A stretch of 64,000 bases of DNA, taken from Nephrocerus scutellatus. Its lineage: Eukaryota > Arthropoda > Insecta > Diptera > Pipunculidae. Made by a program: the position numbers and the translations under genes. Below are positions 48,101 through 60,100 of the stretch, one piece after another. The stretch's first letter is position 1; the number at the start of each line of letters is the position of its first letter. The notes beneath the pieces were generated by a model, which saw nothing but the letters and a program-made list of their open reading frames with translations, was not told the DNA's origin and made no database searches. The stretch lies in assembly GCA_947095585.1 (NCBI GenBank), contig OX352763.1, forward strand, positions 63,149,016-63,213,015, given 5' to 3'.

Positions 48101-50130
48101 TAGTTCTTCCTTTTAAAAGGCGTTTTTGTAAATTATGCCTACACTGTAAAGTACAGTGCGCTCGTTTAATTTATATTTAGATAGTTTTTCTTTTAAAAGG
48201 CGTTTTTGTTAATTGTGTTAAATACAGTGCATTCAATTAATTTATATTTAGATTGGCGTTTTTCCTTTTATTTGGCGTTTTTGTAAATTATGCACACAAT
48301 GTAAAAGATAGTGCGCTCAACTAATTTATATTTAGATAGTTCTTCCTTCTAAAAGGCGTTTTTGTAAATTATGCACATACTGTAAAATACAGTACGCTCA
48401 ATTAAATTATATTTAGATAGTTCTTCCTTTTAAAAGGCGTTTTTGTAAATTACGCACACACTGTAAAATACAGTACGCTCAATTAATTTATATTTAGATT
48501 GGCGTTTTTCCTTTTAAAAGGCGTTTTTGTAAAATATTCACATACTGTAAAATACAGTACGCTCAAATAATTTATATTTAGATTGGCGTTTTTCCTTTTA
48601 TTTGGCGTTTTTGTAAATTATGCACACAATGTAAAAGATAGTGCGCTCAATTAATTTATATTTAGATAGTTCTTCCTTTTAAAATTTTGTTAATTGTGTT
48701 AAATACAGTGCGTTCAATTAATTTATATTTAGATAGTAGTTTTTCCTTTTAAAGGGAGTTTTTGTAAATTATGCACACACTGTAAAATGTAGTGCGCTCA
48801 ATTAAATTATTTTTGGATAGTTTTTCCTTTTAAAAGGCGTTTTTGTAAATTATGCACACACTATAAAATACACTACGATCAAATAATTTATATTTAGATA
48901 AGCGTTTTTGTTAATTATGCACACACTGTAAAATGCAGTTCGCTCAATTTATTTATATTTAGATAAGAGTTATTCCTTTAGAAAAGGAGTTTTTGTAATT
49001 TATGCACACACCGTAAAATATAGTGCACACAATTAAATTATATTTAGATAGTTCTTCCTTTTAAATGGCGTTTTTGTAAATTATGCACACACTGTAAAAT
49101 ACAGTACGCTCAATTAATTTATATTTAGATAGTAGTTTTTCCTTTTAATTTACGTTTTTTGAAAATTATGCACACACTGTAAAGTACAGTGCGCTCAATT
49201 AATTTATATTTAGATAGGAGTTTTTCCTTTTAAAAGGCGTTTTTGTAAATTATGCACATACTGCAAAATACAGTACGCTCAAATAATTTATATTTAGATT
49301 GGCGTTTTTCTATTTATTTGTCGTTTTTGTGCATTCAATTAATTTATATTTAGATAGGAGTTTTTCCTTTTAAATAGAGTTTTTGTAAATTATGCACACA
49401 CTGTAAAATACAGTACGCTCAATTAATTTATATTTATATAGGAGTTTTTCCTTTTAAAGGCGTTTTTGTAAATTATGCACACACTGTAAAATACAGTACG
49501 CTCAATTAATTTATATTTATATAGGAGTTTTTCCTTTTAATTGACGTTTTTGTAAATTATGCACACACTGTAAAGTACAGTTCGCTCAATAAATTTATAT
49601 TTAGATAGTTTTTCAAATGCACACAATGTAAAAGATAGTGCGCTCAATTAATTTATATTTAGTTCTTCCTTTTAAAAGGCGTTTTTGTAAATTATGCCTA
49701 CACTGTAAAGTACAGTGCGCTCGATTAATTTATATTTAGATAGTTTTTCTCTTAAAAGGCGGTTTTGTTAATTGTGTTAAATACAGTGCGCTCAATTAAT
49801 TAATATTTAGATAGGAGTTTTTCCTTTTAAATTGAGTTTTTATAAATTATGCACACACTGTAAAATATAGTGCGCTCAATTAAATTATATTTAGATAAAT
49901 CTTCCTTTTAAAGGCGTTTTTGTAAATTATGAACACACTGTAAAATACAGTACGCTCAATTAATTTATATTTAGATAGTAGTTATTCCTTTTAATTGACG
50001 TTTTTGTAAATTATGCAAACACTCTAAAGTACAGTGCGCTCAATTTATTTATATTTAGATAGGAGTTTTTCCTTTTAAAAGGCGTTTTTGTAAATTATGC
50101 ACATACTGCAAAATACAGTACGCTCAAAAA
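31284..50130. repeat. Mosaic higher-order repeat domain, 1.5-4.3 kb periods
   Basis: The junction CTATTTATTTGTCG, followed by a monomer fragment starting GTGCATTCAATTAATT, occurs at 32065, 34849, 36833, 38799, 41097, 45015 and 49310. A second junction, TTTTTCAAATGCACACAATG, occurs at 32364, 35148, 37114, 39079, 41396, 42936, 45313 and 49609. Spacings are 1.54-4.3 kb. Blocks between successive landmarks, such as 34849-36832 and 36833-38798, are nearly identical, which indicates recent amplification. Length differences reflect losses or gains of whole monomers or groups of them. Confidence 0.85.
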
Positions 50131-50408
50131 ATTTATATTTAGATAGGCGTTTTTCCTTTTATTTGTCGTTTTTGTAAATTATGCACACAATGTAAAAGAT
50201 AGTGCGCTCAATTAAATTATATTTAGATAGTTCTTTCTTTTAAAAGGCGTTTTTGTAAATAATGCACACACTGTAAAATACAGTACGCTCAATTAATTTA
50301 TATTTAGATAGGAGTTTTCCTTTTAAAGGCGTTTTTGTTAATTATGCACACACTGTAAAATACAGTACGCTCAATTAATTTATATTTATATAGGAGTTTT
50401 TCCTTTTA
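46740..50408. repeat. Long duplicated satellite block, downstream copy
   Basis: This is the second copy of the block described at 29420-33165, about 17.3 kb further on. Relative to the first copy one monomer, the TTGTGTATACAG type, is missing near 47275. The two copies bracket the most uniform part of the mosaic domain. Confidence 0.75.
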
Positions 50409-53400
50409 ATTGACGTTTTTGTAAATTATGCACACACTGTAAAGTACAGTTCGCTCAATTAATTTATATTTAGATAGTTTTTCCTCTTAAAAGGCGTTTT
50501 TGTAAATTGTGCACACACTGTTAAATACAGTGCGCTCAATTAATTTATGTTTAGGTAGGGGTTTTTCCTTTTAAAAGGAGTTTTTGTAAGTTAGGCACAC
50601 ACTGTAAAATATAGTGCGCTAAATTAATTTATATTTAGATAGGAGTTTTTCCTTTTAAAGGCGTTTTTGTAAATTATGCCTACACTGTAAAGTACAGTGC
50701 TCTCGATTAATTTATATTTAGATAGTTTTTCTCTTAAAAGGCGTTTTTGTTAATTGCGTATACAGTGCGCTCAATTAATTTATATTTAGATAGGAGTTTT
50801 TCCTTATAAAAGGCGTTTTTGTAAATTATGCACACACTGTAAAATACAGTACGCTCAAATAATTTATATTTAGATAGGCGTTTTTCCTTTTATTTGGCGT
50901 TTTTGTAAATTATGCACACACTGTAAAGTACAGCGCGCTCAATTTATTTATATTTAGATAGTTCTTCCTTTTAAAAGGCGTTTTTGTAAACTATGCCTAC
51001 ACTGTAAAGTACAGTGCGCTCGATTAATTTATATTTAGATAGTTTTTCTCTTAAAAGGCGTTTTTGTTAATTGTGCTAAATACAGTGCATTCAATTAATT
51101 TATATTTAGATAGGAGTTTTTCCTTTTAAATGGAGTTTTTGTAAATTATGCACACACTATAAAATATAGTGCGCTCAATTAAATTATATTTAGATAGTTC
51201 TTTCTTTTAAAAGGCGTTTTTGTAAATAATGCACACACTGTAAAATACAGTACGCTCAATTAATTTATACTTAGATAGGAGTTTTCCTTTTAAAGGCGTT
51301 TTTGTTAATTATGCACACACTGTAAAATACAGTACGCTCAATTAATTTATATTTATATAGGAGTTTTTCCTTTTAATTGACGTTTTTGTAAATTATGCAC
51401 ACACTGTAAAGTACAGTTCGCTCAATTAATTTATATTTAGATAGTTTTTCCACTTAAAAGGCGTTTTTGTAAATTGTGCACACACTGTTAAATACAGTGC
51501 GCTCAATTAATTTATGTTTAGGTAGGGGTTTTTCCTTTTAAAAGGAGTTTTTGTAAATTAGGCACACACTGTAAAATATAGTGCGCTAAATTAATTTATA
51601 TTTAGATAGGAGTTTTTCCTTTTAAAGGCGTTTTTGTAAATTATGCCTACACTGTAAAGTACAGTGCTCTCGATTAATTTATATTTAGATAGTTTTTCTC
51701 TTAAAAGGCGTTTTTGTTAATTGCGTATACAGTGCGCTCAATTAATTTATATTTAGATAGGAGTTTTTCCTTTTAAAAGGCGTTTTTGTAAATTATGCAC
51801 ACAATGTAAAAGATAGTGCGCTCAACTAATTTATATTTAGATAGTTCTTCCTTCTAAAAGGCGTTTTTGTAAATTATGCACATACTGTAAAATACAGTAC
51901 GCTCAATTAAATTATATTTAGATAGTTCTTCCTTTTAAAAGGCGTTTTTGTAAATTATGCACACACTGTAAAATACAGTACGCTCAATTAATTTATATTT
52001 AGATAGGAGTTTTTCCTTTTAAAAGGCGTTTTTGTAAATTATGCACATACTGCAAAATACAGTACGCTCAAAAAATTTATATTTAGATAGGCGTTTTTCC
52101 TTTTATTTGTCGTTTTTGTAAATTATGCACACAATGTAAAAGATAGTGCGCTCAATTAAATTATATTTAGATAGTTCTTTCTTTTAAAAGGCGTTTTTGT
52201 AAATAATGCACACACTGTAAAATACAGTACGCTCAATTAATTTATATTTAGATAGGAGTTTTCCTTTTAAAGGCGTTTTTGTTAATTATGCACACACTGT
52301 AAAATACAGTACGCTCAATTAATTTATATTTATATAGGAGTTTTTCCTTTTAATTGACGTTTTTGTAAATTATGCACACACTGTAAAGTACAGTTGTAAA
52401 GTACAGTTCGCTCAATTAATTTATATTTAGATAGTTTTTCTCTTAAAAGGCGTTTTTGTTTTTTGTTAATTGTGTTATATACAGTGCATTCAATTAATTT
52501 ATATTTAGATAGGAGTTTTTCCTTTTAAATGGAGTTTTTGTAAATTATGCACACACTATAAAATACAGTACACTCAATTAATTTATATTTAGATAGGCGT
52601 TTTTCCTTTTATTTGTCGTTTTTGTAAATTATGCACACAATGTAAAAGATAGTGCGCTCAATTAAATTATATTTAGATAGTTCTTTCTTTTAAAAGGCGT
52701 TTTTGTAAATAATGCACACACTGTAAAATACAGTACGCTCAATTAATTTATACTTAGATAGGAGTTTTCCTTTTAAAGGCGTTTTTGTTAATTATGCACA
52801 CACTGTAAAATACAGTACGCTCAATTAATTTATATTTATATAGGAGTTTTTCCTTTTAATTGACGTTTTTGTAAATTATGCACACACTGTAAAGTACAGT
52901 TCGCTCAATTAATTTATATTTAGATAGTTTTTCCTCTTAAAAGGCGTTTTTGTAAATTGTGCACACACTGTTAAATACAGTGCGCTCAATTAATTTATGT
53001 TTAGGTAGGGGTTTTTCCTTTTAAAAGGAGTTTTTGTAAATTAGGCACACACTGTAAAATATAGTGCGCTAAATTAATTTATATTTAGATAGGAGTTTTT
53101 CCTTTTAAAGGCGTTTTTGTAAATTATGCCTACACTGTAAAGTACAGTGCTCTCGATTAATTTATATTTAGATAGTTTTTCTCTTAAAAGGCGTTTTTGT
53201 TAATTGCGTATACAGTGCGCTCAATTAATTTATATTTAGATATTAGTTTTTCCTTATAAAAGGCGTTTTTGTAAATTATGCACACAATGTAAAAGATAGT
53301 GCGCTCAACTAATTTATATTTAGATAGTTCTTCCTTCTAAAAGGCGTTTTTGTAAATTATGCACATACTGTAAAATACAGTACGCTCAATTAAATTATAT

Positions 53401-55500
53401 TTAGATAGTTCTTCTTTTTAAAAGGCGTTTTTGTAAATTATGCACACACTGTAAAATACAGTACGCTCAATTAATTTATATTTAGATTGGCGTTTTTCCT
53501 TTTAAAAGGCGTTTTTGTAAAATATTCACATACTGTAAAATACAGTACGCTCAAATAATTTATATTTAGATTGGCGTTTTTCCTTTTATTTGGCGTTTTT
53601 GTAAATTATGCACACAATGTAAAATATAGTCTACACTGTAAAGTACAGTGCGCTCGATTAATTTATATTCAGATAGTTTTTCTCTTAAAAGGCGTTTTTG
53701 TTAATTGTGTTAAATACAGTGCATTCAATTAATTTATATTTAGATAGTAGTTTTTCCTTTTAAATAGAGTTTTTGTAAATTATGCACACACTATAAAATA
53801 TAGTGCGCTCAATTAAATTATATTTAGATAGTTCTTCCTTATAAAAGGCGTTTTTGTAAATTATGCACACACTGTAAAATACAGTACGCTCAATTAATTT
53901 ATATTTAGATTGGCGTTTTTCCTTTTAAAAGGAGTTTTTGTAAATTATGCACACACCGTAAAATATAGTGCACACAATTAAATTATATTTCGATAGTTCT
54001 TCCTTTTAAATGGCGTTTTTGTAAATTATGCACACACTGTAAAGTACAGTTCGCTCAATTAATTTATATTTAGATTGTTTTTCCTCTTAAAAGGCGTTTT
54101 TGTAAATTGTGCACACACTGTTAAATACAGTGCGCTCAATTAATTTATGTTTAGGTAGGGGTTTTTCCTTTTATATAGTGCGCTAAATTAATTTATATTT
54201 AGATAGGAGTTTTTCCTTTTAAAGGCGTTTTTGTAAATTATGCCTACACTGTAAAGTACAGTGCTCTCGATTAATTTATATTTAGATAGTTTTTCTCTTA
54301 AAAGGCGTTTTTGTTAATTGTGTATACAGTGCGCTCAATTAATTTATATTTAGATAGGAGTTTTTCCTTATAAAAGGCGTTTTTGTAAATTATGCACACA
54401 CTGTAAAATACAGTACGCTCAAATAATTTATATTTAGATAGGCGTTTTTCATTTTATTTGGCGTTTTTGTAAATTATGCACACACTGTAAAAGATAGTGC
54501 GATCATTTAATTTATATTTAGATAGGAGTTTTTCCTTTTAAATGGAGTTTTTGTTATTTATGCACACACTGTAAAATACAGTGCGCTCAATTAATTTATA
54601 TTTAGATAGGAGTTTTTCCTTTTAAATGGAGTTTTTGTAAATTATGCACACACTGTAAAATATAGTGCGCTCAATTAAATTATATTTATATAGTTCTTCC
54701 TTTTAAAAGGCGTTTTTGTAAATTATGCACACACTGTAAAATACAGTACGCTCAATTAATTTATATTTAGATAGGAGTTTTTCCTTTTAAAGGCGTTTTT
54801 GTAAATTATGCACACACTGTAAAATACAGTACGCTCAATTAATTTATATTTATATAGGAGTTTTTCCTTTTAATTGAAATATTTGTATATTATGCACACA
54901 CTGTAAAGTACAGTTTGCTCAATTAATTTATATTTAGATAGTTTTTCCTCTTAAAAGTCGTTTTTGTATATTGTGCACACACTGTTAAATACAGTGCGCT
55001 CAATTAATTCATGTTTAGGTAGGGGTTTTTCCTTTTAAAAGGAGTTTTTGTAAATTAGGCACACACTGTAAAATATAGTGCGCTCAATTAATTTATATTT
55101 AGATAAGAGTTTTTCCTTTTAAAGGCGTTTTTGTAAATTATGCACACCGTGTAAAGTACAGTTCGCTCAATTAATTTATATTAAGATAGTTTTTCCTCTT
55201 AAAAGGAGTTTTTGTAAATTGTGCACTGTTAAATACAGTGCGCTCAATTAATTTATGTTTAGGTAGCGGTTTTTCCTTTTAAAAGGAGTTTTTGTAAATT
55301 AGGCACACACTGTAAAATATAGTGCGCTCAATTAATTTATATTTAGATAGGAGTTTCTCCTTTTAATTAGGGTTTTTGTAAATTATGCACACACTGTTTA
55401 ATACAGTGCGCTCAATTAATTTATGTTTAGTTAGGATTTTTTCCTTTTAAAAGGAGTTTTTGTAAATTAGGTATACACTGTAAAATATAGTGCGCTCAAT
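50408..55500. repeat. Satellite stretch with TTTAGGTAGGGG marker monomers
   Basis: The marker TTAGGTAGGGG recurs at 50551, 51518 and 53001 and near 54150 and 55015, embedded in similar series of 967 bp, about 1.48 kb and about 1.15 kb. The region mixes monomers of the mosaic domain with longer GTTTAGGTAGG units, and looks like a transition to the distal subfamily. No other feature is present. Confidence 0.6.
52382..52407. repeat. 13-bp tandem duplication at the monomer inverted repeat
   Basis: TGTAAAGTACAGT is present twice in direct succession (52382-52394 and 52395-52407), whereas neighbouring monomers have it once. The duplicated piece is exactly the loop and arms of the inverted repeat. 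Confidence 0.9.
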
Positions 55501-55510
55501 TAATTTATAT

Positions 55511-56334
55511 TTAGATAGTTTTTCCTTTTAAAAGGCGTTTTTTAAATTATGCACAAAATGTAAAATACAGTACACTCAATTAATTTATATTTAGATAGTT
55601 TTTCCTTTTAAAAGGCGTTTTTTTAAATTGTGCACAAAATGTAAAATACAGTACACTCAATTAATTTATATTTAGATAGGAGTTTTTCCTTTTAAAAAGA
55701 AGTTTTTGTAAATTATGCACACACTGTAAAATACAGTTCGCTCAATTAATTTATATTTAGATAGTTTTTCCTCTTAAAGGGCGTTTTTGTAAATTGTGCA
55801 CACACTGTTTAATAGAGTGCGCTCAATTAATTTATGTTTAGGTAGGAGTTTTTCCTTTCAAAAAGAAGTTTTTGTAAATTAGGCACACACTGTAAAATAT
55901 AGTGCGCTCAATTAATTTATATTTAGATAGTTTTTCCTTTTAAAAGGCGTTTTTTAAATTATGCACAAAATGTAAAATACAGTACACTCAATTAATTTAT
56001 ATTTAGATAGTTTTTCCTTTTAAAAGGCGTTTTTTTAAATTGTGCACAAAATGTAAAATACAGTACACTCAATTAATTTATATTTAGATAGGAGTTTTTC
56101 CTTTTAAAAAGAAGTTTTTGTAAATTATGCACACACTGTAAAATACAGTTCGCTCAATTAATTTATATTTAGATAGTTTTTCCTCTTAAAGGGCGTTTTT
56201 GTAAATTGTGCACACACTGTTTAATAGAGTGCGCTCAATTAATTTATGTTTAGGTAGGAGTTTTTCCTTTCAAAAAGAAGTTTTTGTAAATTAGGCACAC
56301 ACTGTAAAATATAGTGCGCTCAATTAATTTATAT
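55511..56334. repeat. Higher-order repeat, 412 bp (five monomers), two copies
   Basis: Copies at 55511-55922 and 55923-56334 are nearly identical over five monomers. They share the rare variants CCTTTCAAAAAGAAG (55855 and 56267 region) and TTTAATAGAGTGCG. A third, more diverged copy follows from 56335. Confidence 0.9.
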
Positions 56335-57189
56335 TTAGATAGTTTTTCCTTTTAAATGGCGTTTTTTTAAATTATGCACAAAATGTAAAATACAGTACAC
56401 TCAATTAATTTATATTTAGATAGGAGTTTTTCCTTTTAATTTGGGTTTTTGTAAATTATGCACACACTGTAAAATACAGTTCGCTCAATTAATTTATATT
56501 TAGATAGTTTTTCCTCTTAAAGGGCGTCTTTGTAAATTGTGCACACACTGTTTAATACAGTGCGCTCAATTAATTTATGTTTAGGTAGGAGTTTTTCCTT
56601 TTAAAAAGAAGTTTTTGTAAATTGGGCACACACTGTAAAATATAGTGCGCTCAATTAATTTATATTTAGATAGTTTTTCCTTTTAAAAGGCGTTTTTTTA
56701 AATTATGCACAAAATGTAAAATACAGTACACTCAATTAATTTATATTTAGATAGTTTTTCCTTTTAAAAGGCGTTTTTTTAAATTATGCATAAAATGTAA
56801 AATATAGTGCGCTCAATTAATTTATATTTAGATAGTTTTTCCTTTTAAAAGGCGTTTTTTTAAATTATGCACAAAATGTAAAATACAGTACACTCAATTA
56901 ATTTATATTTAGATAGGAGTTTTTCCTTTTAATTGGGGTTTTTATAAATTATGCACACACTGTATAGTACAGTTCGTTCAATTAATATATATTTAGATAG
57001 TTTTTCCTTTTAAAAGGCGTTTTGTAAATCGTGCACACACTGTTAAATACAGTGCGCTCAATTAATTTATGTTTAGGTAGGAGTTTTTCCTTTTAAAAGG
57101 AGTTTTTGTAAATTAGGCACACACTGTAAAATATAGTGCCCTCAATTAATTTATATTTAGATAGTTCTTCCTTTTAAAAGGCGTTTTTG

Positions 57190-60100
57190 TAAATTATGCA
57201 CACACTGTAAAATACAGTTCGCTCAATTAATTTATATTTTGATAGTTTTTCCTCTTAAAAGACGTTTTGTAAATTGTGCACACACTGTAAAGTACAGTGC
57301 GCTCGATTAATTTATATTTAGAAAGTTTTTCTCTTAAAAGGAGTTTTTGTTAATACTGTTAAATACAGTGCGCTCAATTAATTTATATTTAGATAGAAGT
57401 TTTTCATTTTAATTGGAGTTTTTGTAAATTATGCACACACTGTAAAATATAGTGCGCTCAATTAAATTATATGTAGATAGTTCTTCCTTTTAAAAGGTGT
57501 TTTTGTAAATTATGCACACACTGTAAAATACAGTACGCTCAATTAATTTATATTTAGATAGGAGTTTTTCCTTTTAAAGGCGTTTTTGTAAATTATGCAC
57601 ACACTGTAAAATATAGTGCACTAAATTAAATTATATTTAGATAGTTCTTCCTTTTAAAAGGCGTTTTTGTAAATTATGCACACACTGTAAAATACAGTAC
57701 GCTCAATTAATTTATATTTAGACAGGATTTTTTCCTTTTAAAAAGAAGTTTTTGTAAATTAGGCACACACTGTTAAATGTAGTGCGCTCAATTAATTTAT
57801 ATTTAGATAGTTCTTCCTTTTAAAAGGCGTTTTTTTAAATTATGCACAAAATGTAAAATACAGTACACTCAATTAATTTATATTTAGATAGGAGTTTTTC
57901 CTTTTAATTGGGGTTTTTATAAATTATGCACACACTGTAAAGTACAGTTCGCTCAATTAATTTATATTAAGATAGTTTTTCCTTTTAAAAGGCGTTTTGT
58001 AAATTGTGCACACATTGTTAAATACAGTAAACTCAATTAATTTAAATTTAGATAGGAGTTTTTCCTTTTAATTGGGGTTTTTGTAAATTATGCACACAGT
58101 GTAAAATACAGTTCGCTCAATTAATTTATATTTAGATAGTTTTTCTTCTTAAAGGGCGTTTTTGTAAATTGTGAACACACTGTTAAATACAGTGCGCTCA
58201 ATTAATTTATGTTAAGGTAGGAGTTTTTCCTTTTAAAAAGAAGTTTTTATAAATTAGGCACACACTGTAAAATATAGTGCGCTCAATTAATTTATATTTA
58301 GACAGGAGTTTTTCCTTTTAAAAAGAAGTTTTTGTAAATTAGGCACACACTGTAAATTATAGTGCGCTCAATTAATTTATATTTAGATAGTTCTTCCTTA
58401 TAAAAGGCGTTTTTTTAAATTATGCACAAAATGTAAAATACAGTACACTCAATTAATTTATATTTAGATAGGAGTTTTTCCTTTTAATTGGGTTTTTATA
58501 AATTATGCACACACTGTAAAGTACAGTTCGCTCAATTAATTTATATTAAGATAGTTTTTCCTTTTAAAAGGCGTTTTGTAAATTGTGCACACATTGTTAA
58601 ATACAGTAAACTCAATTAATTTATATTTATATATGAGTTTTTCCTTTTAATTGGGGTTTTTGTAAATTATGCACACAGTGTAAAATACAGTTCGCTCAAT
58701 TAATTTATATTTAGATAGTTTTTCCTCTTAAATGGCGTTTTTGTAAATTGTGAACACACTGTTAAATACAGTGCGCTCAATTAATTTATGTTTAGGTACG
58801 AGTTTTTCCTTTTAAAAAGAAGTTTTTTTTAAATTAGGCACACACTGTAAAATATAGTGCGCTCAATTAATTTAGATTTAGATAGTTCTTCCTTTTAAGA
58901 GGCGTTTTTGTAAATTATGCACATAAAAATAGAGTGCACTCAACACTGTAAACTACAGTTCGCTCAATTAATTTATATTTAGATAGTTTTTCCTTTTAAA
59001 AGCCGTTTTGTAAATTGTGCACACATTGTTAAATACAGTAAACTCAATTAATTTATATTTAGATATGAGTTTTTCCTTTTAATTGGGGTTTTTGTAAATT
59101 ATGCACACACTGTAAAGTACAGTTCGCTCAATTAATTTATATTTAGATAGTTCTTCCTTTAAAAAGGCGTTTTGTAAATTGTGCACACACTGTTAAATAA
59201 AGTGCGCTCGATTAATTTATATTTAGATAGTTTTTCCTATTAAAATGCGTTTTGTAATTTGTGCACAATCTGTAAAGTACAGTGCGCTCGATTAATTTAT
59301 ATTTAGATAGTTTTTCCTTATAAAATTATTGTAAATTATGCACAAACTGTAAAATACAGTACGCTCAAATAATTTATATTTAGATAGTTTTTTCTCTTAA
59401 AAGGTGTTTTTGTAAATTGTGCACACACTGTTAAATACAGTACGCTCAATTAATTTATGTTTAGATAGGACTTTTCCTTTTAATTGACGTTTTTGTAAGT
59501 TATGCACACACTGTAAAATACAGTGCGCTCAATTAATTTATATTTAGATAGGCGTATTTCCTTTTATTTGGCGTTTTTGTAAATTATGCACACACTGTAA
59601 AATACAGTACGCTCAATTAATTTATATTTAGATAGGAGTTTTTCCTTTTAAAGGCGTTTTTGTAAATTATGCACACACTGTAAAATATAGTGCACTAAAT
59701 TAAATTATATTTAGATAGTTCTTCCTTTTAAAAGGCGTTTTTGTAAATTATGCACACACTGTAAAATACAGTACGCTCAATTAATTTATATTTAGACTGG
59801 ATTTTTTCCTTTTAAAAAGAAGTTTTTGTAAATTAGGCACACACTGTAAAATATAGTGCGCTCAATTAATTTATATTTAGATAGTTCTTCCTTTTAAAAG
59901 GCGTTTTTTAAATTATGCACAAAATGTAAAATACAGTACACTCAATTAATTTATATTTAGATAGGAGTTTTTCCTTTTAATTGGGGTTATTTTAAAAGGC
60001 GTTTTTGTAAATTATGCACACACTGTAAAATACAGTTCGCTCAATTAATTTATATTTTGATAGTTTTTCCTCTTAAAAGACGTTTTGTAAATTGTGCACA

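Noticed and set aside
50551..50561. TTAGG motifs as insect telomere repeats
   Set aside because: They are isolated parts of monomers, not tandem TTAGG runs.
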